DNA of 64,000 bases from Ancistrus triradiatus (GCA_025084515.1 JAJAGP010002252.1:62001-126000); one strand, 5' to 3'. Positions 1 through 12,714 are shown, counted from the stretch's first letter. The notes: generated from the sequence alone by a model not told the origin. Numbers and translations: made by a program.

Positions 1-1308
1 ATGAAGATGAATGATAAAGTATTATGAAATCCAGTATTAAGTTATCAGTTATTCAACTGACAACAAAAACATAACTGATTAAAGTAACTACAGTGCATGC
101 TTAAAATTAATTATGTAGAACTTTTGATCCTACTCTGCTACTCACCACCTTGCTACAAGACAAATGTAATTAGGCTAATAGCTTGTAGAAACATTAGAAC
201 AACACTCCAGGCTGGCTGAACCGAGTTTGATTGAACAATGCAGACAGACAACCAGCTTTAGCAGTCAGTGTTGACTGACGAGGAATTCAGAAACATGCAA
301 GGTTACTCGTTAGCTCGGTTAGTCACGTTATATAATATTTTATATTTAAAGGCTGACATCTGTAAAACAAGTATAATAGTCCACAACTTGCCTTCAAATG
401 TTTAGGAGCAGAGCTAATAAGCAGAACTTGTGCCAAGCATAAATTCCACAGGTTTGTTTGGCACAGAATTTGCAACCCAGCATGAAAAATAACGATCTGA
501 AAATGGCAGTTAAATTATACTTCCTCGTTACCCACCTGCCTACCCATAAAAACTTCAAACTCTTACAAGACAGCTATTTTTGCATAAGTCCAATTCCTAA
601 GCAAATTATTCAACAGCCATTATAGTATACGAGCGACTTTCAAACAAATTATAAAAATTGATTTAATAACAATATACTGTTTATGATTTGTTCTCAGAGA
701 AAAGCCCTTTGTCCATTTTGATATAAATTGTGTGTCAAAATATGCTTAACCACAGGAATGTGTAGTTTTACTATTCTCTAGGGGCATAAATGCATTCACA
801 CTATTATAGCCCTTTAACCTGGGTATAGCTAGAGGGGCAGCATCTTCATCTATTCACATAGAAAACTTCAATAATTGATTAAACAAATATTAATGTATGC
901 CTTATTGCATAGTGTTATTGATGGCACTACTCTGTGATGCAAAACATTTTTGCAATATTTTTGTGATGTACAAATTCATGTGTGTGTTCACTAGGGTGCC
1001 AGTGAGATAGGTGGACACATTTGTAGACACTTATTTCTCAGTCCTCACACCCTCAGACTGTTACAGCAAGAATAGATACAATTGATATGATTCACAGCAG
1101 CTTATGCCATGCATGTTCATGGAGTTAATGAGTTTGATTCTTACCACTGTTTCAAAGATATTGAAGGTATGAGGAACTTAGGCCACATAAGCAACAGAAC
1201 CCCTCTGTAGCATCAAACACATGCATACACAAAACAGCCGTGTGTTGCTCTGGATATAATCCAACATGTCTTTCTTTTAGAACGTAGTATGTATCAAACA
1301 AATCAACA
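1..1308. other. intergenic, no gene seen
   Basis: AT-rich single-copy-looking DNA. Stop codons are frequent in all frames, with no splice-bounded exon and no clear repeat family. Confidence 0.5.
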
Positions 1309-1475
1309 TCGAGAGTCATGGCGGTGCATGTGGTTAGTGCTGCCAACTTCACAGATCCGGATATCCCCGGTTCCAGCCCACCATGGACACAGCCTATGTG
1401 GAGTTTGCATGTCCTGCCCATGTTTGTGTGGGATTTCTCTGGGCTCTTGCGGTAGGTTAATTGGTCTCTTTAAAC
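1309..1475 (+). repeat. degenerate tRNA-derived SINE (family B)
   Basis: 'gtggagtttgcatgtcctg', 'gtgtgggatttctctgggctc' and 'ggttaattgg' match the body of the fish SINE seen intact at 25608-25924. The tRNA-like head is badly decayed. The small open frames across it are by-products. Confidence 0.5.
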
Positions 1476-1959
1476 ACCCACAGTGTGTGTTTGTTTGACA
1501 AGTACAGTTGGATTCTTGTTCCTGAATATAGCCATTGATGCTGCTGTTATTTTATATATAGTCAATCAATCAAACACATCAAAATTCGATGGACTGAAGG
1601 TGGTGAAATACCCTTTGCAACTGCTTATGGAGACATTCAATGCTACGCTGAGTAAGCAAGAGTAACAGAAGTTATTTGTCCTTCACAGAGAAATCATCAT
1701 TAAGACTTTCCAAACAGCAACAAAGCTACCATATAGAAGAAAAACCATATATAGGTAAAAAACAATAGCTAGTGGGTCATCACATTTTTGGCTGGAACAA
1801 ACCCTTGCATCTGTTCGCTTCAGACACTTTTGTGGCGATTGAGCCACCAAAATGTTCTATGCATTAAATTTACAATAAAATCCAAGGATCTAGGGTGAGA
1901 CTATAATGTTGCTAACAAATAAATCAATAAACAAACTGAGCAAGAATTACAACCATGTA

Positions 1960-2489
1960 CCGTATTTTTCGGACCATAAGGCGCAATTAAAATCCTTTAA
2001 CTTTCTCAAAAATCGACAGTGCGCCTTAAAAATGCGGTGCGTCTAATGTATGAATTAATTCTGGTTGTGCTGTCTGACCTAGAACCGATTGTAGATGGTA
2101 CACGGCGCTCATAAATCTCAAAAGCACGGTCTTGGTAAGTTACGAAGCTTACGGCAACCGTAGTGCGCATTAGGGTACTTGCATTCATTCATTCATTTTC
2201 GAAGCGGATTTCAAACACAACGCTATCAGTCACGCAGCACAACATGGACATAGAGCAGCTGTGAGAGAATTCAACATTAACGAATCAATGGTACGGAAGT
2301 GGAGGAAGCAAGAAGACGCCCTGCGCCAGGTAAAGACCAAACTGAGCTTCTGACGGAACTTAAGAGTTTTGTTTCATTTCATGCGTCTTATAATCCGGTG
2401 CGCTTTATGTATGAAAATAGATCCGTTAGCAGCCGATCGTTGATATTGCGTCTTATAATCCGGTGCGCTTTATGGTCCGAAAAATACGG
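1960..2489 (+). mobile_element. pogo-type non-autonomous DNA transposon, complete ends
   Basis: The ends are inverted repeats, CCGTATTTTTCGGACC... and ...GGTCCGAAAAATACGG, flanked by TA on both sides (1958-1959 and 2490-2491), as expected of a pogo/Tigger TA duplication. Inside, a plus-strand frame reads HAAQHGHRAAVREFNINESM then VRKWRKQEDALRQVKTKL before a stop. This resembles the N-terminal helix-turn-helix of pogo transposases (CENP-B-type). No catalytic DDE part is present, so it cannot move itself. Related copies lie at 4754, 17864 and 47455. Confidence 0.85.
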
Positions 2490-2491
2490 TA

Positions 2492-3390
2492 GATATTTAT
2501 TTTTAAATGTCATTTAAAAAAAATTCTAATTCTTAATGTTGTTCCCGGATATCCACACTGAAATAGTAAAGTGACAGGGAAAACACCTATAATTAAGCAC
2601 ACACTACCTTAGGCAGGAAATGTGTGCCATTTCCTCCAAGCACTTTCATGTGGTTTGCACCAGTCAAGACTGATAAGAATAACAATGTGTACGTTAAATA
2701 TATTTATACAACCACTTATACTACGAACAACAGAATTATTACATTATGTTCTGTTGTAAATCAAATAAAGTAAAAAAACATTACACTAAATAAAGAACTG
2801 CTAAAACAATTAAAAACATAAATAAATACAAAGGGGAAGCAAGGCATGGACACTGCAGATGCTATAAATCTGTGATAAAAAAAATCCCTGTGTTTATTGA
2901 AGCGCTAAATTATTTTATGTAATTTGTGTAAATATGCTACCTTTTCAGGTGTGACTAGCTGCTAAACTACTCTGTCTCTTTTAGACTGACAAATTAGCCT
3001 TTATTACCTGAAGCCAGTGTGGCATTGGCATTTATGAGTGTATAAAGTCAAAGTCTGGGCCTGATTGATGAGTGTCGCTCAGGTCCATACAGTGCAGCTC
3101 TCCGAGTGGGCTAAAGCGCATGATGACAGAGTAGCATCAAACTGGTTTAGGGTGACTGTCTGTCAGACAGTGCTGCCTCAGGCCTTCTGACACACCTGTG
3201 CCTTAGTTTAGTGTAAAGCCTGTTTTTCAGACTGTATGTCTGTGGGGGTTTTTGTTTAGGGGGTGGGTAGGCTAGGTGAGCAGGAATTGCTGAAGTAGCA
3301 GGTGTGAGCTTTCGGCCAAAATTCAGACAGTGACAAAATTTGGCGCATGCATTTCTCCTCACAGCAGTCCACTCTGTCTTTCCCACTCCT
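2492..3390. other. intergenic, no gene seen
   Basis: AT-rich at first, then a mixed stretch from about 2990. I see no exon, RNA gene or repeat family that I can name. Confidence 0.5.
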
Positions 3391-3930
3391 TCCCTATCAG
3401 TTGTCCTAAATCTCCACTCTCTATTTTACTTGTCTTTGTCATCTCCCTTTGACTCTTCTCCCCTATAGCCTCTCTGTTATCTGTCCCTTTCTTCTGCCTC
3501 TCTGTCTCATGCGTAATCTCTCGTTCAATCTCTTTGACTCCCTCTTTCTGTTTGTCTATATTTCTCTTTCTCCTGTTCCTCCCTCTCTGTCTGTCTCTCT
3601 GCGCTTATTGTAGTGCCTGAGGAGGACACAGACAAAGAGTGTTTACGCTTCCCCTGCACTAGCTCTCTGACTGTGCCTCCCCGAGGCAATCTCCTCCACT
3701 ATCATCACCCCCTCTCTCCTCCTCTCACCATTCTCTTCATTTTTTCAACACTCCACCCTGCTCCTTCCCCACTCTCTCTTGTTCGCCATACTCCCCTTAC
3801 TGGTTTGACCCCCTCCTTACTGTAGATCTGCTGTTTTTGCCATCACACCCCCTCCGTATCCATCTCTCTTTCTTCCTGTTCCTTCCCCCATGTCACCAAC
3901 ACCTCTACTCCCTCAGCTCCACACTCTGTC
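3391..3930. repeat. long pyrimidine-rich tract
   Basis: About 540 bases in which the plus strand is strongly C/T-biased, built of irregular 'ctctgt', 'ctctccc' and 'tctcttt' units. The short open frames across it come from the bias. Confidence 0.7.
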
Positions 3931-3948
3931 ACCCTAGCACATGCATGC

Positions 3949-3988
3949 GCACACACACAGACACACACACACACACACATACACACAG
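3949..3988. repeat. (CA)n microsatellite
   Basis: Nearly pure CA dinucleotides with single G and T interruptions. Confidence 0.9.
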
Positions 3989-4624
3989 AGGCAGGCACGG
4001 CAAGTCATATAAGTTCCATTAATGACATTGGCGCAATCTGTCTTTATATACAGCAGCACTGCCTCTCAGTCATCCAAACACACCCATTGGTAGCTGGCCA
4101 GCTGTCCTATCTGCACTGGATGGCACTTTAAAATCAGTCAATGCTACAAGTAAATTAAATCTCTAAAGAGCCTTGGGTATGAATTTTGCAATTAGATTTA
4201 TGTGCTTGTTTCCTGTCATTGATTCTACATCTACACATTCACAAATAAAATAGAATATGTTTCACACAGAGACCTTCTTCTACTTCTTCTTTTTCAAGTA
4301 TTTACCTTTACGGAAGGCTGGTGCTGATATTTTAAACTAAAGGACTCTGGAGAACAAGGACTACACAGTTCCTTGTTTCCAGCACTGCAAGATCATTAAA
4401 TAAGGGAAAGACGTGTCATAAGAGACAAATACCACATTTGAGCATGCAGAAAAGGTACAGAAGTCCACAGTGTTTAGCTGCATGAAAACATACAGTAACA
4501 TACAATTCAGATGTAAACCAGGGTTGCTCAACGTGTACTTTTGAAGAAGTGTGGCATGGAACAAGTGTGCCAATACATTCCTTTGAAGTAGTTAAACTAC
4601 TAAGTAGTCAAGATCAGTTTATCA

Positions 4625-5160
4625 TGTTGCAGTGCAATGCATAAAATCATGTAGATACAGGCCAGCAGCTTCAGAGAATGTTCACATTAAAGATCAGAAT
4701 GGGGGGGATCTCTGAACCACTCTTTCACAATTTGACCCTTCTGAAACAAATTACCGTATTTTTTGGACCATAAGGCGAAAAATCCTTGAACTTTCTCAAA
4801 AATCAACAGTGAGCCTTAAAATGCGGTGCGTCTAATGTATGAATTAATTCTGGTTATGCTTTCTGACCTAGAACCGATTGTAGATGGTACACGGCGCTCA
4901 TAAATCTGTCAAAATGTTTTAGTACGGTCTTGGTAAATTACGAAGCTCACGGCCACCGTAGTGCGCATGATCGCGGAGCAATACGGTATGTGCTTCAGCA
5001 TTAGGGTACGTGCATTCATTCATTTATTTTCGAAGCAAAAGTCATCTTAATTTGATTTCTTGGACATGAGTGTCTTTCAGTGGAATCTATGCTCTGAATA
5101 ATTCAGAGCAAAGGGAGAACACTCATATAGTGTTCCTAATAAAGTGTTTGGGGAGTGTGT
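4625..5160 (+). mobile_element. deleted Tc1/mariner-like copy split by a pogo fragment
   Basis: 4629-4735 ('gcaatgcataaaatcatg', 'cagcttcagagaatgttcac') matches the left part, and 5060-5157 ('gtgttcctaataaagtg' near the end) matches the right end, of a fish Tc1-like family also present at 43629-44723 and 22245-22890. The middle is lost. The pogo piece 4754-5036 sits between the two halves. Confidence 0.6.
4754..5036 (+). mobile_element. pogo-type element, left half only
   Basis: It starts CCGTATTTTTTGGACC after TA at 4752-4753 and follows the 1960 copy to the 'ttttcgaag' point, where it stops. The helix-turn-helix part and right end are missing. It carries a segment ('atcgcggagcaatacggtatg') that the 1960 copy lacks but the 47455 copy has. 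Confidence 0.75.
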
Positions 5161-5918
5161 GAGACCACTGGTGAAATTGCTTATTTGGAGCCTTTTATGA
5201 AGGATTAGGCATTACAACACAGCAGGTGAATGACCCAAAACACATCTCAAAGCTTTGCAATAACTACTTGAAGAGCAAAGAAGATCAAGGAGGTGTGGAC
5301 TGTCATGGACTTTCCTTCCATAGGGCACTTGAAGGCAGAGGAAGTAAATATTCAGTAACAACATGGATCATCATGTTTTGCACAAACCTGTGGAGTCAAT
5401 TCCAATTCTAGTGCACACTAATTACAGCAAATGCCAAATACAAATATATTCTGAAATTTATGCCAGGGTTTTTTTTTCTCGTTTTCTTTGGATAAATTAT
5501 GCTGGTTATATGATTTGTAATGAAAAATATTATATTACATATGAGATTGTATATACTTTGATTATGTATCCACCATCAAACCACCATCCTTGTTGGCCAA
5601 ATACTGAAAATTGAGTGTCATCTCAATCTTACAGCTTTAAAGGCAATTTCTGGCCCAAAAATATATTAGATTCAGTTTTGAGCATTAACAACCTGGTCTC
5701 TGAATACATGTTGCCAATTACATTACGTTAACAAGTGTTTGCTCTGGAAATTGCTAGTTAACATTAATGCTGAAATGACATTAGAGAATATGATAATCCC
5801 ATTTTATTGACGCCCATCCTTGTCAGGGTCACAGTGGGGCATGGAGCCTACCCAGGAATTCACGAGGCAGTGGTATATCTCAGGATTCTGTAATCGCATT
5901 GCCAAACATTCAAGTTGA

Positions 5919-6117
5919 GACTGTGGTATCCACATGTTTAAGGTTCTGGACAAGAAGGCCCAGGGTTCAAATCTCACCTCTGCCAAGTTACCACTGTTGG
6001 GTCCTTAAGCAAGACCCTTGACCCACAATTGCTTGGATAGTAACATCTGTAATTGCTAAGATTTTATCAGTTGCAAGTCGTTCTGGATAAGGGCGTCTAA
6101 TAAATGCCTAGATGTAG
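5919..6117 (+). repeat. tRNA-derived SINE (family A)
   Basis: It has a tRNA-like head with B-box 'gggttcaaatctc', a middle with 'ccttaagcaagacccttgac' and a tail 'ctggataagggcgtct'. It is the same family as 12260, 21869, 29692, 46506 and 59010 (reverse). Confidence 0.8.
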
Positions 6118-7079
6118 AAGTTGTAAACCCAGCCCAGCATCCAGTGACAGGTTCTCAGAAATTTCCGTTTCCAGCAGCTGACTATTAACTCTGAGCTACA
6201 GGAGCTGCAACAGATACATTAAATTATTGGTGTTAAAGTTGTGATTTTCACCAAGTAATATTTAGAGATCAGAACGGACAAGTGCCATTAGTGCGGCATC
6301 ATTCAGACGTGAATGTTCCATAAAGAACGTTATACTGAGTGTCTGCCATATGAAGGAAAACCTCCACCAACCACCAATCATCTTCCAATCAGCTCAGCCA
6401 GACATCACTTTTGCAGTATATAACCAACACACCTGTCTTGGGGAGTCATTTTACTGTAATGTACACTTATTTGAGGTACGGTTAACATATGCAGTTGACA
6501 ATATACTCCTAATATCTGCATCTAGATAAATCTTGCCCAGGGCATCAAATGTTTCTGATGTCATCTGCTGACGCGTCTAGTTTGCTGTTGCCGAGATCAG
6601 CAGTAGTAATAGTACAGATCAAGCCACCATGGTTTCAAATCACTATTTACATAATGGAAAAAGTTCAGTTTTGGTTGCTATGGTTGTCCTTGATATAAAA
6701 TTAAGTTTTCATAATGGATAATTATGAGATTTTTTTCATTCTTGGTCACAGTTCCACAGAAAAAAATCCTACTTTTCTACTCCTCCAGCGCAGCCATGTT
6801 CCTGAGGTTCTAATAAACTTTCTGTGTTTAGTTTCCTGTGGTGGAAACATGCCTATAGACTTTGGCCTAATTCCAAGTCTGCCATTATTCACTCTGCTAA
6901 GCTGCTGTACAAAGCTAGCTAACTGAATGATATGAATCACGGTACGGTGTCAGAGCTTAGGCTGAACACCGATGTTAGTTCACACCAGTTCATCATTACT
7001 CCTGTCTCCAAGAAGAAGTGATCTATTAAAAGCAGGGCTACATAAGCACTGAAAGAAATGTTTGATTTAGGCATGTTTA
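6118..7079. other. intergenic, no gene seen
   Basis: No exon or known repeat is recognised. Short open frames at 6714-6926 and its antisense have no splice context. Confidence 0.45.
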
Positions 7080-7260
7080 AGGGCTCGGCTGAGCGGCACG
7101 CTGCACACGGCACAGCTCGTCAGTGATGGTGCAAGGGATCAGCAGCTGGCGGGGGGTCTCATTTACGCCCCCTTGGGAGCACTTGATTGACAGCTTAACA
7201 CACTCCCATTATAAAAACACTGTGACATGTTCCACATGCTTCTGAATGGCAGGCATAAGA
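7080..7260. promoter_or_regulatory. possible conserved non-coding element
   Basis: A GC-balanced, non-repetitive block in AT-rich surroundings, containing 'ttgattgacagc', a TALE/PBX-MEIS-like site. There is no open frame. Called only on composition and motif, without any alignment. Confidence 0.25.
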
Positions 7261-7839
7261 GGAGCCGTACATCAGGGATAACATATAGGGTGTACAAAGA
7301 GATGGGTGACCTCTGTGGAAAAACAGGACAATTCAATATCATTTTTGGGACAATTCAATATAACAAACAGTGAAATAAACACTTGGATATGCATACTTGC
7401 GCGGTGTCTTTTCTTCTCATCGTTATGCTGACACATGGCATTAACAGTGTTTCGCAAGCTGAACGTCAGGAAACAGCAGCACTCTGATATTGGCTCCCAT
7501 TTTGCAACTCCCCAGGGACAGATAGGCTGTTAAGTGATTTTAGTGCAACTAAATTATCCTCAGTGTCCAAATCTCTCCCCTGTCAATTTCAGCAGCATGT
7601 TTTAAGTGATGACCATGGCAAGTTAAAATCAGAACGTGAACAAATGCCTAATGTGGCCTGTAGAAATGACATTTTAACCAGTTGCTTTAATACTCACCAT
7701 TGTGCACAAAATGAATGGATGAACAGAAAATGGTACAGGTAAACTGGCGCTTAAGTTTGACTGTATGCAATCCAGAGATGTCTGGATGAATCTGGCAGCA
7801 GCAACCAATGTGAATAAAGGAAGTGACTCATAGATAGAG

Positions 7840-7935
7840 TTAAAATATTTGCGTGCGAGATATGATACATCAGCTTTCCATCAAATGACAGCCGCTCCTT
7901 CTTTTATAATAGCTCAGGCTCATTGATGCACGAGA
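7840..7935. promoter_or_regulatory. possible conserved non-coding element
   Basis: A non-repetitive block with 'gatatgatacatcagc', 'aatgacagcc' and 'ctcattgatgcac' next to one another, resembling clustered TALE/HOX sites. It is untested. Confidence 0.2.
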
Positions 7936-8775
7936 GGCTTAGCAGTGACTATAGAGAACTATGCCTATTGGGGAGGATTGAGGTTTCATTTTATTGACAG
8001 TAGATTTACTTCATTCAGTCTGAATCACTTTGGTCCAGGCCTCGTCATGATAATGTACTGTGTAATCAGATGGGATGATTTAGTATTATTTCCACTACTA
8101 AATTCCAGCATCTTACTTAGCATCATTAGTAATAATACAGTGTAGATTGGAAGGTTTTCTGGTTTATTATAATTAGACTTTGCATTAAACCTAGGATAGG
8201 ATAATGGAAAAGATAAACTTGTGCTGCCAATCAACTACATTTCAGTGATCTACAGATGTGCTGCAAATACAATTTCAAATAAAAAAAAGGTTTTATTTGA
8301 ATTGCTCTGGAGAATAATTTTTGAAATCCAGAATTGTTACTTGAAAATAAACTACAAACAAATATGGCAGTGCCGAGTGTAATAGTAAATATAAGTACAG
8401 AGAGCAGCAGGTTTCCTCGTATGGTTTCTGAGAGATGTTGTGAAATCCAGAGCACAGTCATCACGCAGTCACCGTGTCTGTGTTTTCTTCCAGGAGTGTC
8501 CTGCATGACGAGACCCCTGCAAGGGCTTCCTCCATCACTAGTGTTTGCTGGGGGTTACCATGGAAACTGCTCACTGTGATGGCCACTGCTGCGTGGGACT
8601 TTAATGAAAGACACGTTGGGGAGGTGGGGGAGGGATGCATTAGAATCTCCCATGCATTAGAATGCCACCATCATAACAACCGTGTGTGTGTGGATAGATT
8701 TTATCATTTAAAGCCGGGGCCTTTGTTCAGTGCGCCATTACACAGAATGATTCATTGGGATGAAATGATGGAGAT

Positions 8776-8777
<2 letters not shown>

Positions 8778-8827
<50 letters not shown>
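8778..8827. repeat. (CA)25 microsatellite
   Basis: Uninterrupted CA dinucleotides. Confidence 0.95.
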
Positions 8828-8828
<1 letters not shown>

Positions 8829-8956
8829 CAAGTTTTCAATCTGTCGTGTTGTGAGGACTTTCCATAGACATAATAATTGATGGTACACCTATACCTACAC
8901 CCAACTTTGTAAAGCAACTAGTTTGGCTCTATTGGCTTTACTAAAGACATAAACAT

Positions 8957-8957
<1 letters not shown>

Positions 8958-9003
<46 letters not shown>
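8958..9003. repeat. (AC)n microsatellite
   Basis: Uninterrupted AC dinucleotides, about 130 bases after the previous array. Confidence 0.95.
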
Positions 9004-9007
<4 letters not shown>

Positions 9008-9972
9008 GATATGAGAATCTATATCAGAATATTCAAGGCAAAAAAATGTAAACACCAGATACTCAGTAAAATCACTAATTACTAAAATCAAACAAATGCA
9101 TTCTAAAATTAATAATGCAACTTCTAGCTGTTAAGAATATTTCTATTTTCAAACCATTAAAATTATTTAGGTAATAGTACTTTGCTTTTCAAATACTAAA
9201 ATGGTCTCAGAACATTTCTACAATATACACTTATTATAAAATACCATTATCTATGCAAATTCATGAATATGCAATTTGTAAATGCCACAATGTCCTCCTA
9301 CTAGCCCAGGATAGAAGGCTTACAAGCGAAATTGTAATAAACCAGCTACTGCTAGCTAACTGGTAACAGACTAAAGTCTTACACATTTGTCACTGGAAGA
9401 TGTGAGGAAGATTTCAATATCTGATCCTTGTTTTAAAGCAGCTTATTTTATTATTAGACAATGCTGCCAAAGACAATTTATATGATTGGGTATTTGGGGT
9501 GGCTCGGTAGGCAGCATTGTGTCCTTTTAGAAATTTTAGCTTAAAAGACAAAGAATTTGTTTAATAATTTTCCAGTAATTGAAATGTCTCCATTTGTATT
9601 GAGGAATTGACTTTTGTACAGTTGTATAATATTTGACCTGAACACAGTATGTATAAGCATACAGACATTAGTTCAGGGATAGTTGAATTTTTAATACATT
9701 TTTCTGGGCATAAATCATTTGTTTTTCCTCAATGATTACAGGTACATGCTAGCAAAGCCAGCAGCATTAGTCTCTATGAAAACATTATGATGTGAAGAGC
9801 AGATATGGTGGTGTCGCAGATCCAGCATTAAAATAGCCTCTTTGGTTTCACAGCATACTAGTAGGCTGCTCATTACAGATTTAAAAATATGCCATTCTAA
9901 TATTTTTTTACATTTTTTATAAACTAACAAGTATTCACCCATGCATTTAATAATATAGACTGTAATGATGTA

Positions 9973-10451
9973 CATCCCCAATTCAGAAAAAGTTGAGTAA
10001 TTATGGAAAATACAAATAAAAAAAATCTATTTTACTGCAGACAGTATGAACCCAAGATTTTTCATGTTTCGTCTGGTCAACTTCATTTAATTTAATATAC
10101 ATCCACTCCTGTATTTCAGGTCTGCAACACATTACAAAAATTATTTTGTATGAACAATCACCTGTTAATATCACCTGTTTGAAATCTATTTATTTATTTT
10201 TTACCTCCTTTCTAGCCATAAATTGCCCCCGTCCTAGATTTTTTGGAACGTGTTGCAGGCCTGAAATGCAGGAATGGATGGATATTAACAAATGAAATGA
10301 AGTTGATCAGAAAATAAAAACATGAAATAACTTGGGTTCGTTGATACGATCTGCAGAGAAATAAAAGTCAAAGTAAAGACACACGGCATTTTTTTTCTTT
10401 TTTCCCCCCTGCATTTCCCATGCTGTCCCAACTGTTTCTGGTTTGGGGTTG
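9973..10451. mobile_element. short inverted-repeat transposon (family M1)
   Basis: The left end CATCCCCAATTCAGAAAAAG and the reverse complement of the right end (CAACCCCAAACCAGAAACAG) match over about 40 bases with mismatches. An inner pair ('ctgtatttcaggtctgcaac' and 'gttgcaggcctgaaatgcag') makes a second inverted repeat. It has no coding capacity. A related copy lies at 23539-24296. Confidence 0.75.
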
Positions 10452-11160
10452 CAATTCCACTTACTAAAGCCCATCACTGATCGAGACAAATGTGTACACA
10501 TACATTCTCTTTCTCTTCCACACGCCCATTATTTTATTCTAAGACACACAAAGGCGTGTTTGATTCAATTCAGTTCGTTCAGTTTGTTTTATCGGCACGA
10601 CAAACAATGCCACATTTTGTATGGGCAAGCCCTAGCTTATACTGTGTAAATATTAAAACTAAAGGAAATAATACTATATAGGCAGATAAATTGTGTTTGT
10701 GGATGTCTTATTGCCGTTCTCTTTCCTAGACACACATATTTCTCACTCTTTCTGTCACACACAAACACCCACACACTGTGTCCTGTCAGAGAAGTTTTGA
10801 TAGATTACCTGCTCAGCGTTTGTGTCTACCAGCAGCAGAAACAGAGCAGAATGGCTGGGAGCTTTTCTAAGTGTCCCGTCTGTGTCCTGACTCAGCAAAA
10901 CATACAGTAATACTCCATGTCCCACTCACATAAGATAGTAGTAGGGGACACAGTACAGAGTTTGGGGTGAATGCCCAGCAGATGCTCCTTGCACCAGCCC
11001 GTTCATCTGTGTACACCTGAAAGTGCATAAGCATGTGGTATGGTATGGTATTCAATGTGCTGAGAAGTAGCATATCATGGCCTGATGATAGAGGTGAGAA
11101 TTGTGTCTTGATAAAAGCCCCTGTCATGTTATGATCTACCTTAAGCTAAGCGTTTAAGGA
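10452..11160. other. intergenic, no gene seen
   Basis: Mixed-composition DNA with short CA-rich patches near 10735-10780. No exon is recognised. Confidence 0.45.
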
Positions 11161-11176
11161 GGGCAGCAGAGTACAC

Positions 11177-11204
11177 GTGTACACACACACACACACACAC
11201 ACAA
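11177..11204. repeat. (CA)n microsatellite
   Basis: Short uninterrupted CA array. Confidence 0.9.
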
Positions 11205-11314
11205 TGTCTCATTATCTTTTTGGGGCCACCTATTGACATAATGATTACTGTAGCTAATTAATGTCACAATTACACCTAAGCCTAACCTTAACCTCAGATG
11301 TAGAGACACATATG

Positions 11315-11402
11315 TCTTTGGACTGTGGAAGGGAACCGGAATACCCAGAGTAAACCCACGCAGACATGGCGGGGACATGCAGAATCCACACAGAAACCAC
11401 CC
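11315..11402 (-). repeat. SINE family B fragment, reverse orientation
   Basis: 'tttggactgtggaaggga', 'agagtaaacccacg' and 'catgcagaatccacac' are the reverse complement of the family B body. Confidence 0.6.
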
Positions 11403-11466
11403 AATGTCAAAAATGTATTTCTATCCTTGTAGGGACATTTGTTTATATGTAATACATACACGGATG

Positions 11467-11467
<1 letters not shown>

Positions 11468-11502
<35 letters not shown>
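11468..11502. repeat. (AC)n microsatellite
   Basis: Uninterrupted AC dinucleotides. Confidence 0.95.
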
Positions 11503-11503
<1 letters not shown>

Positions 11504-12259
11504 CCTGACGTTCTATCCAGATGAAATGACCAGACTGCCCTCCCCATTCACTATTCACTATTCAATGGTCACATATCTGATGATCAAGGATGTTGGATAT
11601 CAGTATAGGCCCTCAGCAGTCAACTCTAACTGGATGGCTGTGAGTCCAATTACCTTATGAAGCTGTTCCATTCACCGCATTCCTGATCATCTCTCAGTCC
11701 ACACACTCTCTAGCGCTGCTATCCAGTCCAGACATTCTGCATATCTGTTCTCTCCCTGTACTTTTTTATCTTTAAAGCATTGCCACTGTAGGAAGGTCAG
11801 TGTTATTTTTTATGTCAAAAGAAGATTTTTGGTAATATTTACCGAAGTTTAAATTTACAGCATTTAGTAGAAACTCTTATCCCGACTGACATACAGTAGT
11901 GCTTTGTTTCCCCCTCAGTAGGCATACTATCATGCTAACACAAATGGCATACAGACTAAAACACTATTTGGCTAAAACTCCGTTAGAAGTTAATTTAGAT
12001 GATCTCCAGAGCTAAGAACATATGTAAAGTGAACATTCTTAAAATAAAATAATGCAAGGTAGGTGCTCTTTTACGTGCTGAATAATAAGGTCAGTTGTCT
12101 TTGGAAGACAGTAAGAGTTGTTTGGGCCGTCAACAGAAGGAGGTGGGTCCAGTGGAGCCATGCTTGGGGCTCAGATGGTAGCATGATACAAATCATGCTT
12201 TAACCAGTCTGGTGAAACTGTGACTTTGCCAGCAAGATCACCTGCATGGGTCTGATGGG

Positions 12260-12441
12260 GACTGTGGTAGCCTAGCGGGTAAGGTACAGGACTATGGACC
12301 AGAAGGTCCAGGGTTCAAATCCCACCTCCTTCAGCAAGGCCCTTAACCCACAATTGCTTGGATTGTAGGATTGTATGTAGGATTGTATCAACTGTAAGTC
12401 GCTCTGGATAAGGGCGTCTGCTAAATGCTGTAAATGTAAAA
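12260..12441 (+). repeat. tRNA-derived SINE (family A)
   Basis: It starts 'gactgtggtagcctagcggg', has B-box 'gggttcaaatccc', and ends 'ctctggataagggcgtctgc' plus a short 'taaatg' tail. The middle is slightly shortened relative to the 21869 copy ('cacctccttcagcaaggccc'). Confidence 0.88.
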
Positions 12442-12714
12442 TATAAATGTAAAATGGAAAGAACTCAGTAGTCAGTAGTCCAGTGGAATTCCAGTGGACA
12501 GTGTCAATAAAATATGCTTAAAATATGGTTTCAGTGTCTGTCCAGAGCATTGTATACAATTATACAGACCAACAACATCCCACTATTAATGTCGAATTTC
12601 ATCAAGGTTACCAAACCTTTTGAGGTACCAAGGGGTTCTGGAACTTATCCTGATTAAGAACTACAGGGAACCATGGCCAACATTGCAATAAACAATGCAA
12701 AGGAATTATTAGTG

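Noticed and set aside
12260..12441. tRNA gene suggested by the B-box
   Set aside because: The head lacks a proper tRNA fold and continues into the shared SINE body and tail; other copies in the window show it is a SINE.
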